64,000 nt of DNA from JAWKUK01 sp041398605. GTDB taxonomy: Bacteria; Planctomycetota; UBA1135; GCA-002686595. The stretch is from the NCBI GenBank assembly GCA_041398605.1, contig JAWKUK010000022.1, positions 1-64,000 on the forward strand. The letters are read 5' to 3'. The notes beneath the pieces are model-generated. The model was not told where the DNA came from. It ran no database searches and saw nothing but the letters and a program-made list of their open reading frames with translations. Position 1 is the stretch's first letter, and the number at the start of each line of letters is the position of its first letter. Below, in pieces: positions 1-7,969 of the stretch. The position numbers and the translations under genes were made by a program.

Positions 1-12
1 GTCTTGCAATAG
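1..12 (+). CDS. C-terminal end of an upstream gene (partial)
   Basis: The first four codons read V-L-Q-stop and are followed by GCGCGGG. The next gene ends almost identically, with ...VTLQ, a TAG stop and then GCGCGGG. I infer that the upstream gene is a paralogue of the kelch-like secreted protein at 90-1571 and that the two lie in tandem. Only four codons are visible, so the call rests on that similarity alone. Confidence 0.35.
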   Translation, partial: VLQ

Positions 13-89
13 CGCGGGCCCGCGTCCGTGCGACCGCTCGAACTCACAAGGACTCTGGTGTGCCTCCAACCCCCTCGATCGACGACCTC

Positions 90-1571
90 ATGCAAGTCCC
101 TGCCCGCTCCACCTTCTCGCTGCTCGCCTGTGTTCTCTTCGCGCCGTCCGCGGCCGCGCAATGGACCACCGCGACACTGTCCGTTCCGCGAATCTCTCTG
201 GCCGCCGAGACGGTGGGTCGCAAGGCGCTGTTCGCTGGAGGGTGGGACCCCTACGTCGGGGGCTCCGACGTCGTCGACATCTACGACGATGGAACGGGTC
301 AGTGGTCGACGGCTTTGCTCTCCTCTCCCGGGGCCAGCTGCGCCGCGAGGGTCGGGAGCAAGGTCTTCTTCGCCGGCGGCGTTTGCGCCGGCCCGGCATG
401 CACCGGCGGGCCGTCGGGTGTCGTGGACATCTACGACGACTCGAGTGGTGCGTGGAGCGCGGCGAATCTCTCGAGCGCCCGCGGGATTCTCGTTGCGGTG
501 AATGTAGGGACGCGTGTCCTCTTTGCGGGCGGGTTAACGGGTCAAGACCAGCTGGGCCTCGACACGGTGGACATCTACGACGACGCGACCGGCGTCTGGT
601 CGACGGCCGCCCTCTCGGTCGGACGGTTCGATATGGCTGTCGTGTCGGTCGGCAACAAGGCGATCTTCGCGGGGGGCTCCATCTTGGCAGGGCAAGTTTC
701 TCCGTCTGATGTCGTCGACATCTACGACGCTGCCACCGGGACGTGGTCGACGGCGACCCTCAGCGCCCCGCTCGCCAATGGCGTAGCGACGTCCGTGGGC
801 TCGCGGGCTTTCTTCAGCGGGAATGGAGCCAGCGTGGTCGACGTCTACGACGATACGACCGGAACGTGGTTCACCATGCCCGCACCGAACTCGCATTGGG
901 CTGGCGCGGCGACGAGCAACGGAGCAAAGGCCCTCTTCGCGGGCGGTTTCTCGAGCGGCGTCCACGACGTCAGCGTGTACGACTCCGCAGCGAACACGTG
1001 GTCGACCTACGCGCTCTCCGTGCATCGAGACCATCTCGCGGCGACGACCGTGGGCACCAAGAGCTTCTTCGCAGGCGGGCGGTTCCTCGGCAGCTCCGGT
1101 GGAGTCATGGTCTACGACACCGTCGACATCTACGACGACGCGCTCGGCGCCGCGTACTGCTCGCCGGGCGTCGCCAACTCGACCGGCGCGCCTGCGCGGA
1201 TCACCGCCCAGGGCTTCCCCGGCGCCGCCGCGCAGGGCTACGTCATCCTGTCAGCGCGTCAATTGCCGACGCAGTCCGTCGGCTACTTCTTGACGAGCCA
1301 AATGCAGGGTTTCGCCGCGGGGCCGGGCGGGAGCCAGGGCGACCTCTGCCTGGGAGGAGCCGTCGGCCGCTTCGCCGCAGCGGGACAGCTCCAGAACTCC
1401 GGCGCGAGCGGCACGTTCGAGCTCACGACAGACCTCACGCAACACCCGCAGCCGACGGGCCTCGTGTCCGTCCAGGCCGGCGAGACCTGGAACTTCCAAG
1501 CCTGGTACCGCGACGCGAACCCTGGGCCGACGAGCAACTTCACGGACGCGGTGAGCGTGACGCTGCAGTAG
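90..1571 (+). CDS. Secreted kelch-like repeat protein with planctomycete-type C-terminal domain
   Basis: 493 aa. I chose the ATG at 90 over an in-frame GTG at 60 because it opens directly with a signal peptide (MQVPARSTFSLLACVLFAPSAAAQ). Seven imperfect repeats of about 48 residues follow, each with a V-D-I-Y-D-D...G-x-W-S-T strand, a pair of small residues, and V-G-x-K...F-A-G-G. This is the kelch pattern and should form a beta-propeller. From about residue 350 a separate domain begins at YCSPGVANSTG and runs to the end; I recognise this tail from secreted planctomycete proteins of unknown function. Probably exported and involved in surface or carbohydrate interaction. No catalytic residues are visible. 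Confidence 0.8.
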   Translation: MQVPARSTFSLLACVLFAPSAAAQWTTATLSVPRISLAAETVGRKALFAGGWDPYVGGSDVVDIYDDGTGQWSTALLSSPGASCAARVGSKVFFAGGVCAGPACTGGPSGVVDIYDDSSGAWSAANLSSARGILVAVNVGTRVLFAGGLTGQDQLGLDTVDIYDDATGVWSTAALSVGRFDMAVVSVGNKAIFAGGSILAGQVSPSDVVDIYDAATGTWSTATLSAPLANGVATSVGSRAFFSGNGASVVDVYDDTTGTWFTMPAPNSHWAGAATSNGAKALFAGGFSSGVHDVSVYDSAANTWSTYALSVHRDHLAATTVGTKSFFAGGRFLGSSGGVMVYDTVDIYDDALGAAYCSPGVANSTGAPARITAQGFPGAAAQGYVILSARQLPTQSVGYFLTSQMQGFAAGPGGSQGDLCLGGAVGRFAAAGQLQNSGASGTFELTTDLTQHPQPTGLVSVQAGETWNFQAWYRDANPGPTSNFTDAVSVTLQ

Positions 1572-1652
1572 CGCGGGACACGCCTCGGGCGACGCCATTG
1601 CTCTGGCGAAACCACGCAAGTTGAAGGGCCGTGGGCGCGGTGCGCGCATGCT

Positions 1653-1787
1653 CTACGCGATCACGGCGATCGTGGGCGTCAGCCAGGCGAGGACCGCCAA
1701 CCACGTCCCTGGCAGCCCCAAGAGCACGGGCAGCGGGCCGACGAGCCCGACGAGCGGCAGCAGAATCTGAGCGATGGGCGGCGGCAT
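1653..1787 (-). pseudogene. Short DUF456-like hydrophobic ORF, possible gene remnant
   Basis: A 44-codon minus-strand frame encodes a hydrophobic peptide that opens MPPPIAQILLPLVGLVGPLP and continues LLGLPGTWLAVLAW before a TAG. The G-L-x-G-P...LPGxW pattern resembles the N-terminus of DUF456 membrane proteins, which are normally about 160 aa. The stop after one and a half helices suggests a decayed remnant. It could also be a genuine small membrane protein or chance. It fills most of the 294-base gap between two plus-strand genes. Confidence 0.3.
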
Positions 1788-1864
1788 GCGGCCGGAAGAG
1801 GCTACGCGCCGGGGAGCCGGTCGTTAATCTCTTCCGGACCGCACGCCTCGCACCTGCGGTGAAT

Positions 1865-4345
1865 ATGGATACCGACTCGCTCGAATTTGTCACGAGTGGC
1901 CGCGCCAGCGATGACGCGGTCGCCTTCGACGTCACGCTCGACCAGCATCTGCGCAGCCTTGCCCGGAGGCTCGTGCTCGATGACAGCGCCGCAGACGATG
2001 TCGTTCAAGAGGTCTGGTGCGTCGCGTCGCGGGCAGAGGGGGTCGCGCGCCCCGAGCCTTGGCTCAAGGTCCTGACTCGCCGCTTCGCGCGCAAGCGCCG
2101 CCTCGCCGATCGACGCCGCGTCGAGGTCGAGCGCGCCGCCGCCCGGCCCGAGGCCACCATGGGGGCGGGCCGAGCTGGGACCGAAATGGTCGCCGACGCG
2201 GAGCGAGAGGAGTGGCTCGAGGCGCTCCAGACTGCTTTGGTCGCGCTCCAAGGCCGCCAGGGCGACGTGCTGCGCCTGCGCTATCGCGAGGGCTTGCGCT
2301 TGCGCGAGATCGCGGAGCGTCTCGGCGTCCCACTCGGGACGATCAAGTCCGATCACGCCGTCGCGCTGCGCTGGCTGCGGCGCAGCTTGGACGCACGGGC
2401 CCAAAGTCGGGCCCGGCAGTTGGCCCAGCAGCGGGCCCAGCAGCGGGACCAGCAGCGGCCGGGCGCTGAGCGCTCCTGGGCGATCGCCTTGGCGCCGTGG
2501 GCGTTCGAATTGGCCGACGTCGGGCGTGACCCGATACCGGCGCGACCCGCGCCGCTCACGCCCCCCACCCACACATGGTGGTCCGGGCTCGTCGCTTGGC
2601 CTTTGGCGATCGGTGCAGCGGCATGGGTCATTCTCGGCCTCGCCCCTGGCGCAGGCCGTGGCGACAAGGTGGAACGGCAGGCAGCGCTCGACCTCCACCC
2701 GGCGCTCGACGACGTCGTTGTCAGCGCACGGGCAGCGCTCGCTGACGGCTCGGCGACCGGGCCGCTGGACCCTGGGAGTGCATCGACGTCCAGCGCGAGC
2801 CGCGTGACGGCCGCTGAGCTGAGTTCGTCCGAGTCAAGCGCCGCGGCGTTCGAGCCGGCGGACGTCGGTCGTATCCGAGTCGCGGTGACCGCCCACGGCG
2901 CGCCGCTGACGGAGGGCACCGTCCTCGCCTCAGGGCGCGACCAAGGAGAGCTCGACCGCGGGCTCCTCGACGAGTCAGGGCACGTGACACTCACCGTCGA
3001 CCGCAGCGCCCTCTACGCGCCGCGGCGCGCGAACGGCGCTCCGGTCGTCGCGCTCGGCGTCGGCGGGGTCGGCCGCGCCGTGACCCACGTGCACTTCGTC
3101 GAGGTCCCTTCGGAGCGCGAGGGCGCGGTCGAGGTCGCTCTCGAGCTCCCCTACGACGAGCTCGTCCTCGAAGGGCGCGCCGCCACGGCCGACGGCGTGC
3201 CGGTGGCGGGCGCGCGGGTCTGGTTCAATGCCGGCGCTTATGGAACTCAAGAGGTCGCGCCTGGCCATTGGCGCCAGCGGCGCGTCGAAGAGGCCCACAC
3301 GGACGTTGCAGGCGGGTTTCGCGGCGAGCGGCTCGTGCCAGGCCGGGTCGAGGTCGCGGTCTGTGCCGAGGGCTTCCTGACCCGCACGGTCTCGCTCGAC
3401 GTCCCGACCGCAGGGCGCCACGTGTTGCCCGAGCCGATCGTGCTCGAGCGCGCCATGTCGGTCGCGGGCACGATCGTCGACGCGGAGGGTCAACCCGTAG
3501 AGGGCGCGCAGGTCTGGGCCCAGAGCCTCGACGGGGTCGCGACACGCAGCGCGGCGTACAGCGATGCCTACGGTCGATTCGAGCTCGGCTCGCTGCCCGC
3601 GGCCGAGGATGTCCTGTGGGCGCGCTCGGGGCGCGGAGGCGCGGTCCTCGTCGGCCGCCGATCGGTCCAACCTTCGGCTGACGGGCACGCGCGAGTCACC
3701 GTCGTCGTCGAGGAGCGATATCTCGGTCGCGTCCGCCTCGTGGATGATCAGGGCGCGCCGCTCGCTGGCTGGAGCGTCGAGGTCAGGACCGCGTCACAGA
3801 AGCTCGCGCCGAGCGAGCAGGGTCCGACCCAACACCCGACCCACGCGCGCTTCAGTGACCGCGTCCAGGTCGACGCGCGAGGCGAGGCCCTGCTCGCGCG
3901 CGACCCAGGCGGCGCCGTTTCTCTGGAGCTCTACGACACCGGCACCGATCGCTTCGAAGCTCGGATGCCCGTGGAGGTGCGGGGCGTCGATGGGCCTTGG
4001 GGCGGCGTGCTCGAGCTCGTCGTTGCGGGCGCGAATGCGCCGCGTTGTTCGCTCGTAGGCCGGGTTGTCGCTGCGGACGGCGGCGCGCCGGGGCCTGCCA
4101 AGCTCCTGCTCTTCGCGCCCAAGTCCCATTGCAGCGCGCGCATCGACGTCGACCCTGAGGGGCGGTTCCAAGTCGACGGCGTGCCGGCAGGCGAATACGC
4201 GCTCCTCGGCAGCACGCCGGGCGACCAGCACTTTGGGCTGATGATCGGCGTCATCCAGCCTGGGTCCGTGACACACTTCGGCGAGCTCCGCCTGCCCACC
4301 GAGCTCGGCGTCGCCGCGGATTCCGCCGCTCCCCTGGCGCGCTGA
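1865..4345 (+). CDS. ECF sigma factor fused to a membrane anchor and carboxypeptidase-regulatory-like domains
   Basis: 826 aa from the ATG at 1865. The frame stays open upstream, but that part is Arg/Ala-rich noise. Residues about 15-185 are an ECF sigma-70 region: region 2 (DDVVQEVW) and region 4 helix-turn-helix (LREIAERLGVPLGTIKSDH). A Gln/Arg-rich linker follows, then one transmembrane helix near residues 237-262. The rest is a run of Ig-like carboxypeptidase-regulatory-like domains, with V-x-G-x-V...G-x-P-V-x-G-A-x-V signatures near 434, 530 and 728. The sigma domain would face the cytoplasm and the repeats the outside, so the protein may be its own sensor. Such extended ECFs are known from planctomycetes; the signal is unknown. 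No separate anti-sigma gene lies next to it. Confidence 0.85.
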   Translation: MDTDSLEFVTSGRASDDAVAFDVTLDQHLRSLARRLVLDDSAADDVVQEVWCVASRAEGVARPEPWLKVLTRRFARKRRLADRRRVEVERAAARPEATMGAGRAGTEMVADAEREEWLEALQTALVALQGRQGDVLRLRYREGLRLREIAERLGVPLGTIKSDHAVALRWLRRSLDARAQSRARQLAQQRAQQRDQQRPGAERSWAIALAPWAFELADVGRDPIPARPAPLTPPTHTWWSGLVAWPLAIGAAAWVILGLAPGAGRGDKVERQAALDLHPALDDVVVSARAALADGSATGPLDPGSASTSSASRVTAAELSSSESSAAAFEPADVGRIRVAVTAHGAPLTEGTVLASGRDQGELDRGLLDESGHVTLTVDRSALYAPRRANGAPVVALGVGGVGRAVTHVHFVEVPSEREGAVEVALELPYDELVLEGRAATADGVPVAGARVWFNAGAYGTQEVAPGHWRQRRVEEAHTDVAGGFRGERLVPGRVEVAVCAEGFLTRTVSLDVPTAGRHVLPEPIVLERAMSVAGTIVDAEGQPVEGAQVWAQSLDGVATRSAAYSDAYGRFELGSLPAAEDVLWARSGRGGAVLVGRRSVQPSADGHARVTVVVEERYLGRVRLVDDQGAPLAGWSVEVRTASQKLAPSEQGPTQHPTHARFSDRVQVDARGEALLARDPGGAVSLELYDTGTDRFEARMPVEVRGVDGPWGGVLELVVAGANAPRCSLVGRVVAADGGAPGPAKLLLFAPKSHCSARIDVDPEGRFQVDGVPAGEYALLGSTPGDQHFGLMIGVIQPGSVTHFGELRLPTELGVAADSAAPLAR
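2421..2456 (+). repeat. Three tandem 12-nt units inside the sigma factor linker
   Basis: Three consecutive copies of a (t/g)GG(c/a)CCAGCAGC unit encode AQQR/AQQR/DQQR. They lie in the charged Gln-rich linker between sigma region 4 and the transmembrane helix. Copy-number change here would alter linker length without changing frame. Confidence 0.7.
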
Positions 4346-4359
4346 CCGCCGCACGTGCG

Positions 4360-4677
4360 ATGAGCTGCGACGACGCGACGTTGGCCGGGCTACGCCGCGA
4401 GATCGAGGCGTGCGACCGCGACCTGTCGGCGGCGCTGGAGCGCCGCGGCCGCCTCGTGCGCGCCATCGGCACGTGGAAGCGCGCGCAGGGCCTCGCGCCC
4501 ATCGATCTGGCGCGTGAGGCCGAGCTCGTGCTGGCGTTCCGCTCGGGCGCCGCGCGCGACGGCTACGGCGCCGACGCGTTGGAGCGCGTCTTGCGCGTCA
4601 TCCTCGAGGAATCCCGCCGCATCGTCGAGGGGAGGTCGAGCGCGGAGGCGCCCGACCGCTTGGATCCTCCGCGGTAG
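4360..4677 (+). CDS. AroQ-type chorismate mutase domain protein
   Basis: 105 aa, starting 14 nt after the sigma-factor stop, so probably co-transcribed. The all-helical AroQ pattern is clear: L-R-R-E-I-E-A-C-D-R-D at the N-terminus, E-R-R-G-R-L-V-R-A-I-G-T-W-K near residue 30, and I-D-L-A-R-E-A-E near 50. These hold the Arg, Lys, Asp and Glu expected to bind chorismate in the AroQ fold. The fourth-helix position that is Gln in the E. coli enzyme is probably Glu here (ILEESRR), as in some family members. Predicted to convert chorismate to prephenate for Phe/Tyr synthesis. It is a stand-alone domain, with no dehydratase or DAHP synthase fusion. Confidence 0.75.
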   Translation: MSCDDATLAGLRREIEACDRDLSAALERRGRLVRAIGTWKRAQGLAPIDLAREAELVLAFRSGAARDGYGADALERVLRVILEESRRIVEGRSSAEAPDRLDPPR

Positions 4678-4854
4678 CCGCGGTCGGGTCGCGACGTCGG
4701 GCAGGACCGCGGTCAGCGGCGACGAGCGCGAGGGTCGATCAAGTGACGATCCGACCGTTTGTGGGCTGCATTCTGCGAGGCGAGCACGCCCGAAGGGAGC
4801 TCGCTCGCCCGGCGGCTCGTGCAGACACCCCGGCCTCTGTAGCTTCGGTGCGCG

Positions 4855-6498
4855 TCACCGTACGACGAGCTCGGCCCACTGCGTGCGTGCGAAGCCGCGC
4901 GGCGCGCCGGCGTCCGCGATCAGCCATTGGAACCACATGCTCTGGCCGACGAGGGCTGGGGCGTTCGGGATGCCGCGCTGCCACGTGCCGTAGCCGTTGC
5001 CCGCGCCGGTGCCCGCGAGCGTGATCGGCGCGCCGTAGAGGCTCGGCGTCGCCGCGAGCGGGCCGCCGCCGGCCGGCGGGCCGCCGGGCGCAGCGTTGCG
5101 CACGACGATCCGCGCGAGCGCACCCCCCAGGCCGTCGCGCACGGCGACATGGAAGCCTCGGTCGCCGCTGACCGCGGGCATGTCGGCCAGGATCACCGGC
5201 GCGATGCCGCCGCTGCCTGCGCGCGCGACACCCGAGAGGACCGCGTTTGGCCCGAGCTCGCTGCGCAGCGTCGGCCGATCGAACGGCGGCAGCTCCGCGG
5301 CCACGCGCGGGTCGGTGAGCCCGACGCGGATGAACTCCGTGATGTTGAACGCCGTGCTCGGCGCCATGGAGACGTTGTTCAAGAGCGGGTCCTTGTTGTC
5401 GAGGAAGAACCCGCCGCCCTGGTTGTAGAAGAACACCGCGTTGAAGAGGCTCGGCGCCTCGAGCGCCCCGCTGTGGAAGTAGCGCGGGCGCAAGCCGGCG
5501 TTGCGCAGCGTCGGCACCTTGAACTTGCCGCGGTCGCTCGCGAGGCCGGTGATGCCCTGCCGGCCATTGTCCTCCGCGATGTCGCGCAGGCCGAGGTTGC
5601 GGTAGGTCCCGTCGGAGAACAGCGGCGGCGTGTGGCACTGCGAGCAGCGGAGCCCTGCGCTCATGAACGACGTCAGGCCGCTGCGTTCGGTGGAATTCAG
5701 CGCGTTTGTGTTGCCGGCGATATAGAGGTCCCAGGGCGTCTGGTCGGGATTCAGCGTCCGCTGGTACGACGCGAGCGCAAACGCGATCCTCACCGGCGTG
5801 ATGTCCGGTGTGCCGAACGCGTGGTCGAAGAGGTCGGGGTACGTCGGGTCGAGCGCGAGCGCGCCGACCAGGTCCGGGTTCAGGTCGGTCGCGAGCGCGA
5901 GCGGCCGCACGCGCGCGAGCTTCTCTGTGACGTCGCTCCAAGAGCGCCCCGCGCCAGCCATCTCGACGGACGACAGGATCGGCCCGAGCGATTGCGACTC
6001 GAGCGCGCCGCCCTGCGCGATCTCGGTCGCGCCCGTCAGCGGGTCGACAAATGTCGAGGTCGCGCGCCCATCCCAGAAGAGGTCGTCGAAGAAGGCCGCG
6101 CCGATGTTGGAGGGGGAGCGGCGCGGCGTGACCTGACGCGCGAACCCGAACGTCGGGTCGGGTTCGACCTCGCCATAGGCGTTCACGCGGCGCACACCCG
6201 CGGAATCGAAGCGGTCGTCCTGGGTCCCGTATATCCCGTCGAGCCCGGGGTGCCGGTTGTCCATGTCGACCCGGGGGTCGGAGCCGCCGGCCGACGGGAT
6301 GTGGCACGTGCCGCACGCGACCGTGTTGTCCATCGAGAGCTGCTCGTCCCAGAACAGCGCCTTGCCGAGCACGCGTTTGGCTTCGGTCAGGGGGTTCTCC
6401 GGCGGCACGGGCGCCGCCGGGAGGGCTTGGCCCAGAGCGTGGCCCGCCGAAACGAGCCACAGAGCGGGGATACAGGCGAGGGAGAGAAAGCGGCTCAT
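4855..6498 (-). CDS. Di-haem cytochrome c peroxidase (MauG/CcpA family), periplasmic
   Basis: 547 aa. The ATG at 6498 was chosen because a signal peptide follows it at once (MSRFLSLACIPALWLVSAGHALG). Two c-type haem motifs are visible: CGTCH at residues 62-66 and CSQCH near residue 285. The surrounding sequence (V-x-G-K-A-L-F-W-D-E, and R-(R/N)-(A/S)-P-(S/T)-N-I) is typical of the CCP/MauG family. The family reduces H2O2 with electrons from small cytochromes or oxidises protein side chains. The protein is longer than a standard CcpA (about 330 aa). The extra C-terminal part from about residue 400, with a proline/glycine-rich stretch, is probably an additional beta domain. It is convergent with the chorismate mutase gene. 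Confidence 0.85.
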   Translation of the reverse strand: MSRFLSLACIPALWLVSAGHALGQALPAAPVPPENPLTEAKRVLGKALFWDEQLSMDNTVACGTCHIPSAGGSDPRVDMDNRHPGLDGIYGTQDDRFDSAGVRRVNAYGEVEPDPTFGFARQVTPRRSPSNIGAAFFDDLFWDGRATSTFVDPLTGATEIAQGGALESQSLGPILSSVEMAGAGRSWSDVTEKLARVRPLALATDLNPDLVGALALDPTYPDLFDHAFGTPDITPVRIAFALASYQRTLNPDQTPWDLYIAGNTNALNSTERSGLTSFMSAGLRCSQCHTPPLFSDGTYRNLGLRDIAEDNGRQGITGLASDRGKFKVPTLRNAGLRPRYFHSGALEAPSLFNAVFFYNQGGGFFLDNKDPLLNNVSMAPSTAFNITEFIRVGLTDPRVAAELPPFDRPTLRSELGPNAVLSGVARAGSGGIAPVILADMPAVSGDRGFHVAVRDGLGGALARIVVRNAAPGGPPAGGGPLAATPSLYGAPITLAGTGAGNGYGTWQRGIPNAPALVGQSMWFQWLIADAGAPRGFARTQWAELVVR

Positions 6499-6701
6499 AG
6501 CGGGTTCACGATCAGGTCGATCGAGTGCCGAAACGTACCACGGAGCCGCTCGGATTGGGCGATCACCCGGGCGGCGCCACAGGACACCTGTGGACGGGAT
6601 CGGGACTGGACCGCCGATTCTGCCGCTCAATTGCTCGACGGGACCGGTTGGTTCAGGGAACCTTCACGTCCAATCACGCCTTAGCCTGCCTTGACCTCAC
6701 G

Positions 6702-7745
6702 ATGTCCCGCACGCGCCGACTCCTGAAGAAGCTGCTCCTGTCATGCGCGTCGCTGGGGCTGGCGGTCGCCGCGGCCGAGCTCATTTGCCGCGCCCAGGAG
6801 CCTGGCCCGTTCTCATTCTTCGATCATCAACCCTACGTCGACTCGCCCGCCGACCTGCACGTGCGGCATGTCCCCGGCTTTACCGGCCGGTGGGACGCGA
6901 CCTGGTATGAGATCGACTCACGGGGCTTCCGTGGCCCCGAGCGCGTGCCGACGTTTGCAGAGGGCGAGCTGCGGATCGCGTGCCTCGGTGACTCGACGAC
7001 GTTTGGCAAGGGGGTGCTCGAGCCAGACACTTGGCCTCGGATTCTGGAGCGTGAGCTGCGCGCCGAGGGCCGCAACGCGCTCGCGTTCAACATGGGCATC
7101 AACGGCGCGCACGGGCGCGTGTACCGCCAGGTGCTGACGGAGCACCTCGACGAGCTGAAGCCCAACCTCGTGGTCGTCGGCTACAACATCAACGACTTCC
7201 CGAACTCGATCAAGGCGGTCAACGAGAAGGTCTTCGAGCAGCGCAAGCTCCGGCGAGTGATGCCCCAGGGGCTGCGGGACGGCCTCGGGCGCCTCGCGCT
7301 GTATCGCAAGCTGCGCGCCGTCTATTACGACACGCAGAAAGCGCGCGACTGGGCGGCCGCCGAGGCGACCGCGAAGGGGGCAGCCAACGAGCCCCTCGAC
7401 TCGGCCGTGTGGGAGCTCCAGCGGGAGTACCTGAGCGGCATCCAGGCGCTCGCCGCGCAGCACGGCGGCCGGGTGATGGTCTTCCTCTTCCCGTATGAGA
7501 GCCAGGTGTACCTGGACTCCTTCGACACGACGCCCATCGAGCGCCTCAGCGAGCTCTGCGCCAGCCTCGACCTGCCGTTCTTCGATGTGGCTGGGGAGTT
7601 CCGCGCGGTCGCGCGCGCCACGACCCCGCCCGCGCGGCTCTTCCTCGCGGGTGATCGCTTCCACCCGAACGCCGTTGGCTACGAGATCGTCGCGGAGCGT
7701 GTGCTCACCCGGCTGCGAGAGCTCGGTTGGTTGCCGGCGCTGTGA
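6702..7745 (+). CDS. SGNH/GDSL-family hydrolase, membrane-anchored or secreted
   Basis: 347 aa from the ATG at 6702; upstream in-frame codons have no coding character. An N-terminal hydrophobic segment (residues 8-26) follows a basic start. The SGNH blocks are present: block I C-L-G-D-S-T-T-F-G at 94-102 with the catalytic Ser in GDS, an Asn-bearing GYNINDFPNS block, and the C-terminal D-R-F-H-P-N with Asp318 and His321. The family cleaves esters, often acetyl groups on polysaccharides. The protein most resembles the long SGNH proteins found next to exopolysaccharide genes, but no such genes adjoin it. It is divergent from the peroxidase. Confidence 0.75.
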   Translation: MSRTRRLLKKLLLSCASLGLAVAAAELICRAQEPGPFSFFDHQPYVDSPADLHVRHVPGFTGRWDATWYEIDSRGFRGPERVPTFAEGELRIACLGDSTTFGKGVLEPDTWPRILERELRAEGRNALAFNMGINGAHGRVYRQVLTEHLDELKPNLVVVGYNINDFPNSIKAVNEKVFEQRKLRRVMPQGLRDGLGRLALYRKLRAVYYDTQKARDWAAAEATAKGAANEPLDSAVWELQREYLSGIQALAAQHGGRVMVFLFPYESQVYLDSFDTTPIERLSELCASLDLPFFDVAGEFRAVARATTPPARLFLAGDRFHPNAVGYEIVAERVLTRLRELGWLPAL

Positions 7746-7969
7746 CGCGGTCCGGGCAGTTCGTCGCAAGGGGGGTGCGAAATGCGCACACCTTGGTTAC
7801 TTTCCCCGCGACGGGGGTAGGTCACGCACCCGGTGGCCGTCGCGGTGACCCGCGCATGACTATCCCCCCAGTCTTCACCCGCGCTGTCAGCCCCTCGGGG
7901 TTGGCTCGCTGGGAAGAAATCGCGACGGAATCCCCCCAGCGCCGGGCCCCTCTCTCTCTTGGCTGATCC

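Noticed and set aside
2421..2456. Short tandem repeats as a CRISPR-like array
   Set aside because: Only three 12-nt units, in frame in a coding linker, with no spacers.
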